Below, piece by piece: positions 9,286 to 20,319 of a stretch of 35,596 bases of DNA (position 1 is its first letter; each line of letters opens with the position of its first letter). Both the position numbers and the translations under genes were made by a program. Below the pieces are notes generated by a model. That model did not search any database. It was not told the DNA's origin and worked only from the letters and a program-made list of their open reading frames with translations. Origin of the DNA: Gammaproteobacteria bacterium GWF2_41_13 (GTDB lineage Bacteria > Pseudomonadota > Gammaproteobacteria > UBA12402); NCBI GenBank assembly GCA_001801315.1, contig MGXI01000028.1:1-35596 (forward strand). Direction: 5' to 3'.

Positions 9286-9729
9286 TTGAAAATTTATTCT
9301 GGGTTGATCGTGTTATATTTGTGTGTCTTAGGCCTTGGTGGGTGTAACCAGAACTCTAATCAGTATTTATTTTCGCATCCGCGTCGCTTTCATCAAATTT
9401 TACTACGCTGCGCCAGTTTACCTTTTAGTCAAGCGGTAGCGAATGACCAATGCCGATCGGCGGGGCTTTATATGCATTCTCTGATTGAGGCTGTGGGAGG
9501 AGATAAATTGATGTATAATCCGCAGGCTTTTGGCGGTGATATTCTACAAGCCGAAATGGATGCGGGGAGCTTGCAAATCCGAGTCGACGCGTTAAAAAAG
9601 CAAATAATTCAACAACCTCAGGATGCTAATTTATTGGATCAGCTTCACTTGGCTGAACAGGCTTTACAGCAACAACAGCAGAAAATTGAGATTATGACGC
9701 GGCTTGCCGCGATTAATGAAGGAATGTAA
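9286..9729 (+). CDS. Putative lipoprotein with coiled-coil tail (EexN-like head)
   Basis: This is a 147-residue protein. Its N terminus is a signal peptide ending in the lipobox LGGC, so Cys20 would be lipidated and the protein anchored in the envelope. Residues about 40-62 contain two cysteines in an RCASLPFSQAVANDQCRSAG segment that recalls EexN-type small lipoproteins. Residues about 95-140 form a Gln-rich heptad-like helix. The start is TTG at 9286 with GGGAAGGG about nine bases upstream; no better ATG is available. The stop is 8 bp before smc, so it is likely cotranscribed with smc, zipA and ligA. Function is unknown. Confidence 0.72.
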   Translation: MKIYSGLIVLYLCVLGLGGCNQNSNQYLFSHPRRFHQILLRCASLPFSQAVANDQCRSAGLYMHSLIEAVGGDKLMYNPQAFGGDILQAEMDAGSLQIRVDALKKQIIQQPQDANLLDQLHLAEQALQQQQQKIEIMTRLAAINEGM

Positions 9730-9737
9730 AAGGGTTT

Positions 9738-12700
9738 ATGCGTTTAGAAAAAATAAAATTAGTGGGTTTTAAATCGTTTGTTGATCCGACGATTGTTCAT
9801 TTTGCAAAGCCATTGACAGGGATTGTTGGCCCCAATGGTTGCGGTAAGTCCAATATTATCGATGCTGTTCGTTGGGTCATGGGCGAAAGTTCAGCCAAGC
9901 AATTGCGCGGCGAATCACTCGTTGATGTTATTTTTAACGGATCCACGCATCGAAAGCCAGTTGGCTTGGCTTCTATCGAATTAATTTTTGATAACAGTAA
10001 AGGCATGTTGGGTGGAGAATATGCGCAATACGCTCAGATTTCCATCAAACGCGAAATCACCCGTGATGCAGTATCCAATTATTATCTCAATGGTGCGCGA
10101 TGTCGACGCCGAGATATTACTGATGTTTTTCTGGGGACTGGTATGGGTCCACGTAGTTATTCTATCATTGAACAAGGAATGATTTCGGAATTAATTGAAG
10201 CCAAGCCCGATGAATTACGGGCTTATTTAGAAGAAGTGGCGGGTATTTCACGCTATAAAGAGCGTCGCAGAGAAACTGAAAATCGCATGATGCATACGCA
10301 AGAAAATCTTTCTCGAGTCAATGACTTAAGGTTGGAGCTCGGTAAACAACTTGAGCATTTATCGAGGCAAGCTAAAGCGGCGGAGCGATATAAAATTTTA
10401 AAAGAAGAGGAACGTTTGATTAAGGCGCAGTTGCTAGCATTGAAGTGGCAGGCATTTGAAGCGCAGGCTAAAAACGGAAAATTATTGTTGAATAATTATG
10501 AAACGCAATTGGCTGCACACCAGGCTAATTTGCAGCACATCAACACAGAAGCGGAAAAAAAATTAGCTGAAAAAAACGCATTGAGTGAAACGTTTAGCCA
10601 AGCGCAAACGCAGTATTATAGCCTCAATGGCGATATTGGGCGATTGGAACAAGAAATCACCCACCAAAATGATCGCAAACAGCATCATGAATCGGAATTG
10701 CGACAAATACAGCAATCACTCGCTACGCTTTCAACAACGCGCGAACAAGATCAGGCGCGAGAGGTTACGCTAAAACAATCTATCGTTCAATTAACACCCC
10801 AGGCTGAATTGGCAGAACAACAATTATTGACGACAAGTCAAACGCTGAAGGAAGCGGAAAGCAAAATGCGCGATTGGCAGTCGCATTGGGATGTTTTTAA
10901 TCAAGCGGCCGCTGAGTCGACACAGCAAGCAAAAGTCGAGCAATTGCATATTCAACATTTAGAACAACGTCAACTCCAGTTACAGCAACGATTCGATAAG
11001 GTTGAACAAGCGTTGGCAGTTTTGAATTTGAATCAATATGACGCGGATATCGAAGCAATTCATCTTAAATTAGCGGATATCGAACAGCAATTAAAGCAAA
11101 CGCAAAGCGCATTAGAAATCAATCAACAACACATCATAACGCAGCGTGACTCGAATAAATTATTAGACAAAGAATTGAATGAAGCGCGTAATCAGTTGCA
11201 TCATGATCGTGGGCATTATGCTTCGTTAGAGGCGCTGCAACAAACAGCATTAGGAAAGAAAAAAACAAATTTAATTCAATGGCTTGAATCAAGAAAATTA
11301 AACCATTACCCGAGATTAGCTGAATTGATCAAAGTGGAAGCGGGATGGGAGAAAGCAGTTGAAACCGTCTTAAAGTTTTATTTAGATGCGTTGTGTGTTG
11401 ACGATCAACAGCCCATGGAATCGTTGATGCGAGAATTGGCGTCGTTGAATAAAGAATCGCTGATTATTTTAAATCCCACTCAACTTGCTTCAGAGGCGGT
11501 ATTGGTTAAACCGAATTCTTTAGCAATTAAAGTTCAGACTCAAGCAAATATTCAACCCTTATTGAATACTATTTACACAGCCTCTTCGTTAGAAGAAGCG
11601 ATACGTCATCGTGATCAATTATTGCCACACGAATCCGTGATTACAGCGGACGGGGTTTGGATGAGTGCATCGTGGATTCGCATTGATCGTGCGCAAGATG
11701 AAAAATCCGGTGTCATTCAGCGTGAACAGGAATTAAGAACGTTTAAAGAGCGGATTGCTGAAAAAACGCAGCAAATGAATGAATTAGAGCAGCGACTCAA
11801 AGACAGTCAACAACGTCTGATCCAACAGGAGCAAGCGCGAGAAGAGCTCCAAAAGCAATTAACCTTGCAAAGAACGCAAGCGGCTCAGTTAAATGCACAA
11901 TTACAGGTGCAGCAAGCGAAAATTTCTGAAACGCAAAAACGCCAAACGCAATTGACGCAGGAACGCTCGGATCACGAACGAGAAATAGCCCAGACAGAGC
12001 AAGAACTCCTGGCATCGCGGCAGCGTTGGCAAATTGCTTTGCAGACGATGGAACAACAAACGCAAGAGCGTAATCATTGGCTGCAAGAAAAAGAAACGAT
12101 TCGTGCTCAGGTTGAACAACAGCGGCAACAATTAACGGCGCATCAAACGGCACAGCATCAATTGGCTTTGCAGCTCGAATCGCATAAAACTCAGTTGATA
12201 GGATTGCAACAAGCGATTGAACGCGCGACTCATCAAGTCAGTTCTTTTGTTGCAAAAGAAGCGCAACTTCGAACCCTATTGTCTGAAAGTCTTGCGCCAA
12301 TAGATGCATTAAAAGCGCAACTTGAAAGTGCTCTAGCCGAACGGGTTGTTGCTGAAAAACGACTGAGTGGAGTCAAACAAAAAATTGATGCATTAAACGC
12401 CGATATTAAAGCGTTCACGGATCAGCATCATGCGCTAGAACAAATCATTCAGCAATCCCGAGACCAACTCGAAAAAGAGCGTCTGCAAATTCGAGAGATC
12501 GAAGTGAAGCAGGCGAATTTAATCGAACAAATCACCGAAGTGCAATTTATTCTCGACGCGTTATTGAGTGCAATGCCAGCGGAAGCCACCGAAGCGAGTT
12601 GGATGGAATCACTTGAAAAAATGAACGCGCGCATTTCACGGCTAGGCCCCATCAATCTGGCCGCCATTGAGGAACATCAACAATTGTTAGAGCGAAAAAC

Positions 12701-13259
12701 TTATTTGGATGCGCAATATGCAGATTTAGAAGAAGCACTGTCTATTTTAAAAAATGCTATTCATAAAATCGATCAAGAAACGCGGGCGAAATTTAAAGAA
12801 ACGTTTGACGCCGTCAATCATAATTTTCAGACGTTATTCCCCAAAGTGTTTGGGGGCGGATCCGCACATTTGGAATTAACTGAACAAGATTTATTATCGA
12901 CCGGGATTAATGTGTTAGCGCGCCCGCCAGGCAAACGTGTGAGTCATATTCATTTATTGTCGGGCGGTGAGAAAGCATTGACAGCAATTGCACTCGTTTT
13001 CGCTATGTTTCAGCTGAATCCTGCCCCATTTTGTATGTTAGATGAAGTCGATGCGCCTTTAGATGATGCGAACGTATTCCGTTTTTGTGAATTGGTGAAA
13101 GAAATGTCTCATTCGGTTCAGTTCATTTTTATCAGTCACAATAAATTGGCTATGGAAATGGCGCACCAATTGACAGGTGTGACCATGAACGAGCCGGGCG
13201 TTTCGCGTATTGTGGCTGTGGATATTGAAGAAGCCATGGCAATGGCTAATGCGGGATGA
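9738..13259 (+). CDS. smc: Chromosome partition ATPase Smc
   Basis: Smc dimers load on DNA and extrude loops to organise and separate chromosomes. The 1173 residues match the family. Walker A is GPNGCGKS at residues 31-38. Two long coiled coils, rich in Gln and Glu, flank a hinge at about residues 522-650. The ABC signature LSGGEKAL lies near 1073 and Walker B with the catalytic Glu is CMLDEVDAPLDD near 1097. The kleisin partners scpA/scpB are not in the window. The stop TGA overlaps an ATTGAGG unit, and that unit's GAGG then stands four bases before the zipA ATG as its ribosome binding site. Confidence 0.97.
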   Translation: MRLEKIKLVGFKSFVDPTIVHFAKPLTGIVGPNGCGKSNIIDAVRWVMGESSAKQLRGESLVDVIFNGSTHRKPVGLASIELIFDNSKGMLGGEYAQYAQISIKREITRDAVSNYYLNGARCRRRDITDVFLGTGMGPRSYSIIEQGMISELIEAKPDELRAYLEEVAGISRYKERRRETENRMMHTQENLSRVNDLRLELGKQLEHLSRQAKAAERYKILKEEERLIKAQLLALKWQAFEAQAKNGKLLLNNYETQLAAHQANLQHINTEAEKKLAEKNALSETFSQAQTQYYSLNGDIGRLEQEITHQNDRKQHHESELRQIQQSLATLSTTREQDQAREVTLKQSIVQLTPQAELAEQQLLTTSQTLKEAESKMRDWQSHWDVFNQAAAESTQQAKVEQLHIQHLEQRQLQLQQRFDKVEQALAVLNLNQYDADIEAIHLKLADIEQQLKQTQSALEINQQHIITQRDSNKLLDKELNEARNQLHHDRGHYASLEALQQTALGKKKTNLIQWLESRKLNHYPRLAELIKVEAGWEKAVETVLKFYLDALCVDDQQPMESLMRELASLNKESLIILNPTQLASEAVLVKPNSLAIKVQTQANIQPLLNTIYTASSLEEAIRHRDQLLPHESVITADGVWMSASWIRIDRAQDEKSGVIQREQELRTFKERIAEKTQQMNELEQRLKDSQQRLIQQEQAREELQKQLTLQRTQAAQLNAQLQVQQAKISETQKRQTQLTQERSDHEREIAQTEQELLASRQRWQIALQTMEQQTQERNHWLQEKETIRAQVEQQRQQLTAHQTAQHQLALQLESHKTQLIGLQQAIERATHQVSSFVAKEAQLRTLLSESLAPIDALKAQLESALAERVVAEKRLSGVKQKIDALNADIKAFTDQHHALEQIIQQSRDQLEKERLQIREIEVKQANLIEQITEVQFILDALLSAMPAEATEASWMESLEKMNARISRLGPINLAAIEEHQQLLERKTYLDAQYADLEEALSILKNAIHKIDQETRAKFKETFDAVNHNFQTLFPKVFGGGSAHLELTEQDLLSTGINVLARPPGKRVSHIHLLSGGEKALTAIALVFAMFQLNPAPFCMLDEVDAPLDDANVFRFCELVKEMSHSVQFIFISHNKLAMEMAHQLTGVTMNEPGVSRIVAVDIEEAMAMANAG

Positions 13260-13272
13260 TTGAGGATTATTT

Positions 13273-16268
<2,996 letters not shown>

Positions 16269-16287
16269 ATGCAAATTTGGGTTTATC

Positions 16288-16520
16288 GTAACTCCCCAGC
16301 TGAGATCGTGATGATACAAGAACGTTCAGATTTTGGATGATTTTTGACGAAAAATTGATGAAAAAGCGGAGTGTACACGGGAGTACATGAGCATTTTGAA
16401 GAGATTTTTCGTCAAAAAATACTAAAAAATGGACGTTCTTGTGAGCGTGCTGAGTAGTTGTTTATCTAAAATCCGAACGTTCTTATATTATCAGGATTAT
16501 GGTGAGTAGTGACTTTTTTA
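16288..16520. repeat. Family D repeat element with imperfect terminal inverted repeats
   Basis: The left end at about 16288-16335 (GTAACTCC, ATCGTGATGATACAAGAACG, then TTCAGATTTT) is imperfectly inverted at about 16468-16516. Inside, TTTTTGACGAAAAAT near 16341 pairs with ATTTTTCGTCAAAAA near 16404, and TGTACACGGGAGTACA lies between them. A further half-copy (GGACGTTCTTGTGAGCGTGC) is at 16431. It encodes nothing recognisable and looks like a miniature palindromic element after ligA. Confidence 0.65.
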
Positions 16521-16540
16521 TAACGGTCACTCTTGTTTTT

Positions 16541-16632
16541 CCGTCATTACGAGGACTGCGAGAAACGTGAGCGACGAAGCAATCCAGTTTTGTTCTGGAT
16601 TGCTTCGTCGCTAGCGCTTCTCGCAATGACGG
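16541..16632. repeat. Family A palindromic repeat between ligA and fabI
   Basis: CCGTCATTACGAGGACTGCG with GCGACGAAGCAATCCAG on the left pairs with CTGGATTGCTTCGTCGC and CTTCTCGCAATGACGG on the right. It is a slightly degraded family A hairpin lying between the convergent ligA and fabI, where it could stop transcription from both sides. Confidence 0.8.
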
Positions 16633-16672
16633 ATGCGAATATTTTTCATGCACAGGTCATGGAACAGTTACG

Positions 16673-17464
16673 CTATTCCAGCGTTAAGTCAAATGATCCC
16701 ATACAATGTACGCCACTATCGACATGTACGATTTCGCCGGTTACGCCGAGCGCTAAGTCAGAACATAAAAAAGCGCTGACATTCCCGACATCTTCTACCG
16801 TGATATTGCGTTTTAATGGCGCAATTTGTTCATCGTAGGCTAACATTTTTCGGAAATTTTTAACGCCTGAGGCAGCGAGGGTTCGAACGGGACCCGCAGC
16901 GATCGCGTTCACGCGAATACCGAAAGCGCCTAAACTATGTGCTAAATAACGAACATTGGCTTCAAGGCTGGCTTTGGCTACACCCATCACATTGTAATGC
17001 GGTAGGACGCGTTGTGAACCATCGTAAGTCATGGCAACGATAGCGCTAGGATGATTTTCCATCATTGGTTTTGCCGCCTTAGCGAGCGCTGCTAAGCTAT
17101 AAGAGCTGATATCATGGGCAATGCGAAATCCTTCTCGATTGACCGCGTCGGCATAACTGCCATCTAATTGATCCGTTGGCGCAAAAGCGATGGAGTGTAC
17201 TAAGATGTCCAAATGATCCCAGTGCTTTTTGAGTTCAATAAAAGCAGCGTCGATGCTTTGATCCAAAGAGACGTCGCAAGGGATGACGATTTTAGAATCA
17301 AATTCCTGGGCGATTTCTTCTACGCGTTCTTTAAAGCGATCATTCGGGTAGGTGAAAGCCAACTGTGCACCTTCTCGATGCATCGCTTTAGCAATACCAT
17401 AAGCAATTGATCGATTATTGGCGATACCCGTAATGAGGGCCAATTTATTTGTTAAAAATCCCAT
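16673..17464 (-). CDS. fabI: Enoyl-[acyl-carrier-protein] reductase FabI
   Basis: FabI reduces enoyl-ACP with NADH in the last step of each fatty acid elongation cycle and is the triclosan/isoniazid-class target. The 263-residue protein has the variant Rossmann motif [13 protein letters not shown] (13-25), Ser91-x-Ala-Phe-Ala, and the catalytic set Tyr147, Tyr157 and Lys164 in the Y-x6-M/V-x-x-x-K arrangement (YNVMGVAKA). The end [10 protein letters not shown] is typical. The start at 17464 is chosen because AGGAGA lies six bases before it; the 18 extra upstream residues look unlike the family. It follows the response-regulator-like gene by 86 bp on the same strand. Confidence 0.96.
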   Translation of the reverse strand: MGFLTNKLALITGIANNRSIAYGIAKAMHREGAQLAFTYPNDRFKERVEEIAQEFDSKIVIPCDVSLDQSIDAAFIELKKHWDHLDILVHSIAFAPTDQLDGSYADAVNREGFRIAHDISSYSLAALAKAAKPMMENHPSAIVAMTYDGSQRVLPHYNVMGVAKASLEANVRYLAHSLGAFGIRVNAIAAGPVRTLAASGVKNFRKMLAYDEQIAPLKRNITVEDVGNVSAFLCSDLALGVTGEIVHVDSGVHCMGSFDLTLE

Positions 17465-17550
17465 GTTTATCTCCTGAGAATTAATTATTAACTGGTTATT
17501 TTGTGCGTACCCCCGCAAAGAGCCTGATTAGGCACTCGTAAGGGATGTCT

Positions 17551-18612
17551 CTACGATTGCGAAGCCAAAAAGTCTTTATACGATACAATTGTTTTTAATT
17601 GTTGATCATAAATCGATTTATTCTTTGCATAAGCATAATAAAAAGTATTTTTATTGCCAATGAATTTTTCAACGGGATGAAAATAACGATCCCATTCGGT
17701 GTGGGGAACTTCGTTAAAATCTGTTTGCGAAAATAAAAAAGGAGCCATGGTTCGTTTTTCTAATGGGCTCACGATTTTTTCTGGCGCTTCGTTATCCCTT
17801 GCTGATGTGTAAAAATAATTCATTTCCGTTTCGCTTTTTGCAATGAGCCAACTCTTATTGCCTTCAGCGTCGAGCAGTAGAAAACAACCGCTTTCGCTGA
17901 CTAAGTAATATTCGACAATGTGATTATGGCGAATGGTGCGATTGAAAATATCGGTAAAAATAGGTTCGCCTAAAGCGGAGTGGGTGCTATTAGCGAGTAA
18001 CCCTAAGATATTTTCAGATAAAGTTTGGAAATAACGTTTTTCCAATTCTCTGAAAGCGACATTAATTTTTTCTTTGAAGGTTTTCAGTGTTTTAGTGGGC
18101 GATAGAGATATGTCCAAATTTTTTTCAACGAATTTATGGATTGTCCCCGTATTAAATGCTTCTAAGCCGAGTTGATGAGAAGCTTGCCCCGTGAGCAGTA
18201 ATTTTTGAAAAGCATAGGGCGTCGTTTTCTCAAAAAACTCTAACCCAGTTAATTGAGGCATTGCATAATCGACAATCGCCACGGCAATTTCTTTAAAGCG
18301 ATTGGGATTATAAACTTGTTGATGAATTTGTGATACGTCAATATCAATCAGCGCGTGTTCATGATCATCCAAATGATTGAGATCAACATCGGTATTTTTT
18401 AGATGGGAAGACCAACCTGCTGGATTGATTGTGGGGCGATATTTTTTTTGAATAAATTTAAGCGCTTCAGCAGGGTTAGTATAGAGATAAGGTTTTGGTA
18501 TGTTGTTGAGCAGGCGAACCAATCCTTGCAAATACTCATCTTCATCATCGACTAAAAGCGGTGTTGTTGGATGATAACAGCAAGGAATACAATGACGAGA
18601 ATTGACATTCAT
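17551..18612 (-). CDS. Response-regulator-like protein with a split receiver domain
   Basis: This 353-residue protein begins with a receiver-like domain: LLVDDEDEY (acidic pair Asp22, Asp23), IVDYAMPQLTG with the likely phospho-acceptor Asp115, LLLTGQA with Thr141, and a Lys in HKFVEKN (160-164). The acidic pair and Asp115 are about 92 residues apart, some 40 more than normal, because a polar Asp/His-rich insert (about 60-105) splits the fold. The C-terminal ~190 residues, with FYYAYAKN near the end, match no output domain I know. No histidine kinase gene is nearby. GGAGAG five bases before the ATG at 18612 supports this start over the one 11 codons upstream. It may be cotranscribed with fabI. 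Confidence 0.68.
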   Translation of the reverse strand: MNVNSRHCIPCCYHPTTPLLVDDEDEYLQGLVRLLNNIPKPYLYTNPAEALKFIQKKYRPTINPAGWSSHLKNTDVDLNHLDDHEHALIDIDVSQIHQQVYNPNRFKEIAVAIVDYAMPQLTGLEFFEKTTPYAFQKLLLTGQASHQLGLEAFNTGTIHKFVEKNLDISLSPTKTLKTFKEKINVAFRELEKRYFQTLSENILGLLANSTHSALGEPIFTDIFNRTIRHNHIVEYYLVSESGCFLLLDAEGNKSWLIAKSETEMNYFYTSARDNEAPEKIVSPLEKRTMAPFLFSQTDFNEVPHTEWDRYFHPVEKFIGNKNTFYYAYAKNKSIYDQQLKTIVSYKDFLASQS

Positions 18613-18645
18613 TTTTTCTCTCCTTTCCCTAAGATTCATTCGCAT

Positions 18646-19121
18646 CCTGCTACGTTAACATACGATAAAAATGAAAGCAAATATTGAATAGGATTGAGGG
18701 CGAGGCGGATAAAGAAAATGTGAAGCATTTTCCCGCCGAGCGATGTGCAGGGATGCGCGGCTTTGGAGATGCGTCAGGATGACAGTTCAGGAAAGACTGG
18801 GTAGGATTGAGGATTGAGGGAGGGAACTACTTGCCGTCATTGCGAGGAGCGCTAGCGACGAAGCAATCCCGTTTTATTCTCTGGATTGCTTCGGGCATAC
18901 CTCGCAATGACGGTGGACTGGATTTTTTTGGCTGCGCTTTGCGATGATACATATGAAGCGCGGGATGACGAAGTCCGATCATTCTTGTGGGCACCTTTAA
19001 TTCCGAATTTACATTTATACAGATTTTTAATCGAGTGGCTGCTATAGATTTCTGAATGGTCACGCGCTATGATAGCAGTACTTTTTATCAATCTGACATC
19101 ATTAAATCAAAGGGGAAAATC
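18646..19121. other. Repeat-filled gap between the regulator gene and ackA
   Basis: This divergent gap of about 480 bp holds an ATTGAGG unit at 18693, two more in tandem at 18806-18819, a family A repeat and a longer composite tail (separate entries), then promoter and leader sequence of ackA. No gene was found in it. Confidence 0.6.
18806..18969 (+). repeat. Composite repeat copy 1 (ATTGAGG array + family A + tail)
   Basis: Tandem ATTGAGG at 18806-18819 is followed by GGGAACTACTTGCCGTCATT, a family A palindrome (18835-18912), and a tail GGACTGGATT ... TTTGGCTGCGCTTTGCGATG ... AAGCGCGGGATGAC ending at 18969. The same order of parts recurs at 34404-34643, so these parts move or are copied together. 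Confidence 0.78.
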
Positions 19122-20312
19122 ATGAGCTACGTGCTAGTGTTAAATTGTGGCAGTTCGTCTATTAAATTTGCAGTGGTGAATCCTGTATCAGGTGAAAATG
19201 CACTGATGGGTTTGGTTCAATGCATTGGCATGAAAGAAGCGAGTTTACAATGGAAGCGAGCGGGGCAAAAACAAGAACGCGCTTTGCCGGATGTAAATTA
19301 TGAATCGGCTATTTATTCAATTATTGAAGTGTTACGTGAAGTCGATCAGCTTGAATCCCAATTGATTGCTGTTGGGCATCGTGTTGTGCATGGGGGCGAA
19401 AAATTCAAATCATCGGTTGTGATTGATGAGTCAGTCCTTGATCAAATTCGTGACTGTTGTCGGTTGGCACCTTTGCATAACCCCGCGAACTTGACGGGTA
19501 TTTTAGCGGCAAAAAAGAATTTTCCGCATTTACCTCAAGTGGCCGTGTTTGATACCGCTTTTCATCAAACGATGCCAAAACATGCGTTTATTTATGCCAT
19601 TCCTTACGAATTATATACACAACACAGTATTCGTCGTTACGGCTTTCACGGGACGAGTCATCAATATGTCGCAGAGCAGGCCGCTCTTTTGATTAATAAA
19701 CCGTTTGATCAATGTGCTTTTATTACGGCCCATTTAGGCAATGGGTCCAGTGTCGCAGCTATTTTAAATGGGAAAAGCGTCGACACCAGCATGGGCTTTA
19801 CGCCACTCGAAGGTTTGGTCATGGGGACGCGATCGGGCGATGTTGATCCGAGTTTGCATGCTTTTTTAGCGGACACATTAGGATATGATGTGCATAAAGT
19901 GACGGAACTACTCAATAAAAAAAGCGGCGTTTTGGGCTTATCGCAGTTGGGCTCTGATATGCGCACATTGGAGAACGCCGAAGCAGAAGGGCATGAAAAT
20001 GCGGCTTTAGCGAGAGAAGTGTTTTGCTACCGATTAGCAAAATATATCATGTCTTATTTGGTGCCATTAGGACGTTTGGATGCATTAATATTTACCGGCG
20101 GTATCGGCGAAAATGATCGCAAAGTTCGTGCGCGCGTCGTTCAATGGTTATCTGCCTTGAATTTCACCTTAGATCCTGTTCGCAATCAAGAAAACGGGAA
20201 GCAAAGCGGGAATGTCATTACGACAAGCGAAAGTCGAGTTGCTTTAGTAATCCCAACGAATGAAGAATTGATGATTGCGCGTGATGCGGCAAAATTGGCT
20301 CAACGGAGGTAA
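19122..20312 (+). CDS. ackA: Acetate kinase AckA
   Basis: AckA interconverts acetyl phosphate plus ADP with acetate plus ATP. The 396-residue protein has the ASKHA-fold start LVLNCGSSSIKFAV, the substrate-binding GHRVVHGG, FDTAFHQTMP, RYGFHGTSH, ITAHLGNGSS, DTSMGFTPLEG with MGTRSGDVDP, and FTGGIGEN, all as in the family. The start at 19122 is chosen because AGGGGAAAA lies just upstream and the next residues match the family N terminus; a longer start at 19056 adds 22 unrelated residues. pta follows after 7 bp, so the two form one transcript for the acetyl-CoA/acetate pathway. Confidence 0.97.
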   Translation: MSYVLVLNCGSSSIKFAVVNPVSGENALMGLVQCIGMKEASLQWKRAGQKQERALPDVNYESAIYSIIEVLREVDQLESQLIAVGHRVVHGGEKFKSSVVIDESVLDQIRDCCRLAPLHNPANLTGILAAKKNFPHLPQVAVFDTAFHQTMPKHAFIYAIPYELYTQHSIRRYGFHGTSHQYVAEQAALLINKPFDQCAFITAHLGNGSSVAAILNGKSVDTSMGFTPLEGLVMGTRSGDVDPSLHAFLADTLGYDVHKVTELLNKKSGVLGLSQLGSDMRTLENAEAEGHENAALAREVFCYRLAKYIMSYLVPLGRLDALIFTGGIGENDRKVRARVVQWLSALNFTLDPVRNQENGKQSGNVITTSESRVALVIPTNEELMIARDAAKLAQRR

Positions 20313-20319
20313 GGGAGAT

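Noticed and set aside
11797-12153. Long antisense frames within smc
   Set aside because: They are mirror frames of the Gln/Glu-rich coiled coil and have no independent features.
16533-16838. Open frame running from the ligA-fabI gap into fabI
   Set aside because: It reads through a family A repeat and then antisense across the fabI 3' end; the first part is repeat-coded peptide, with no own ribosome site or family.
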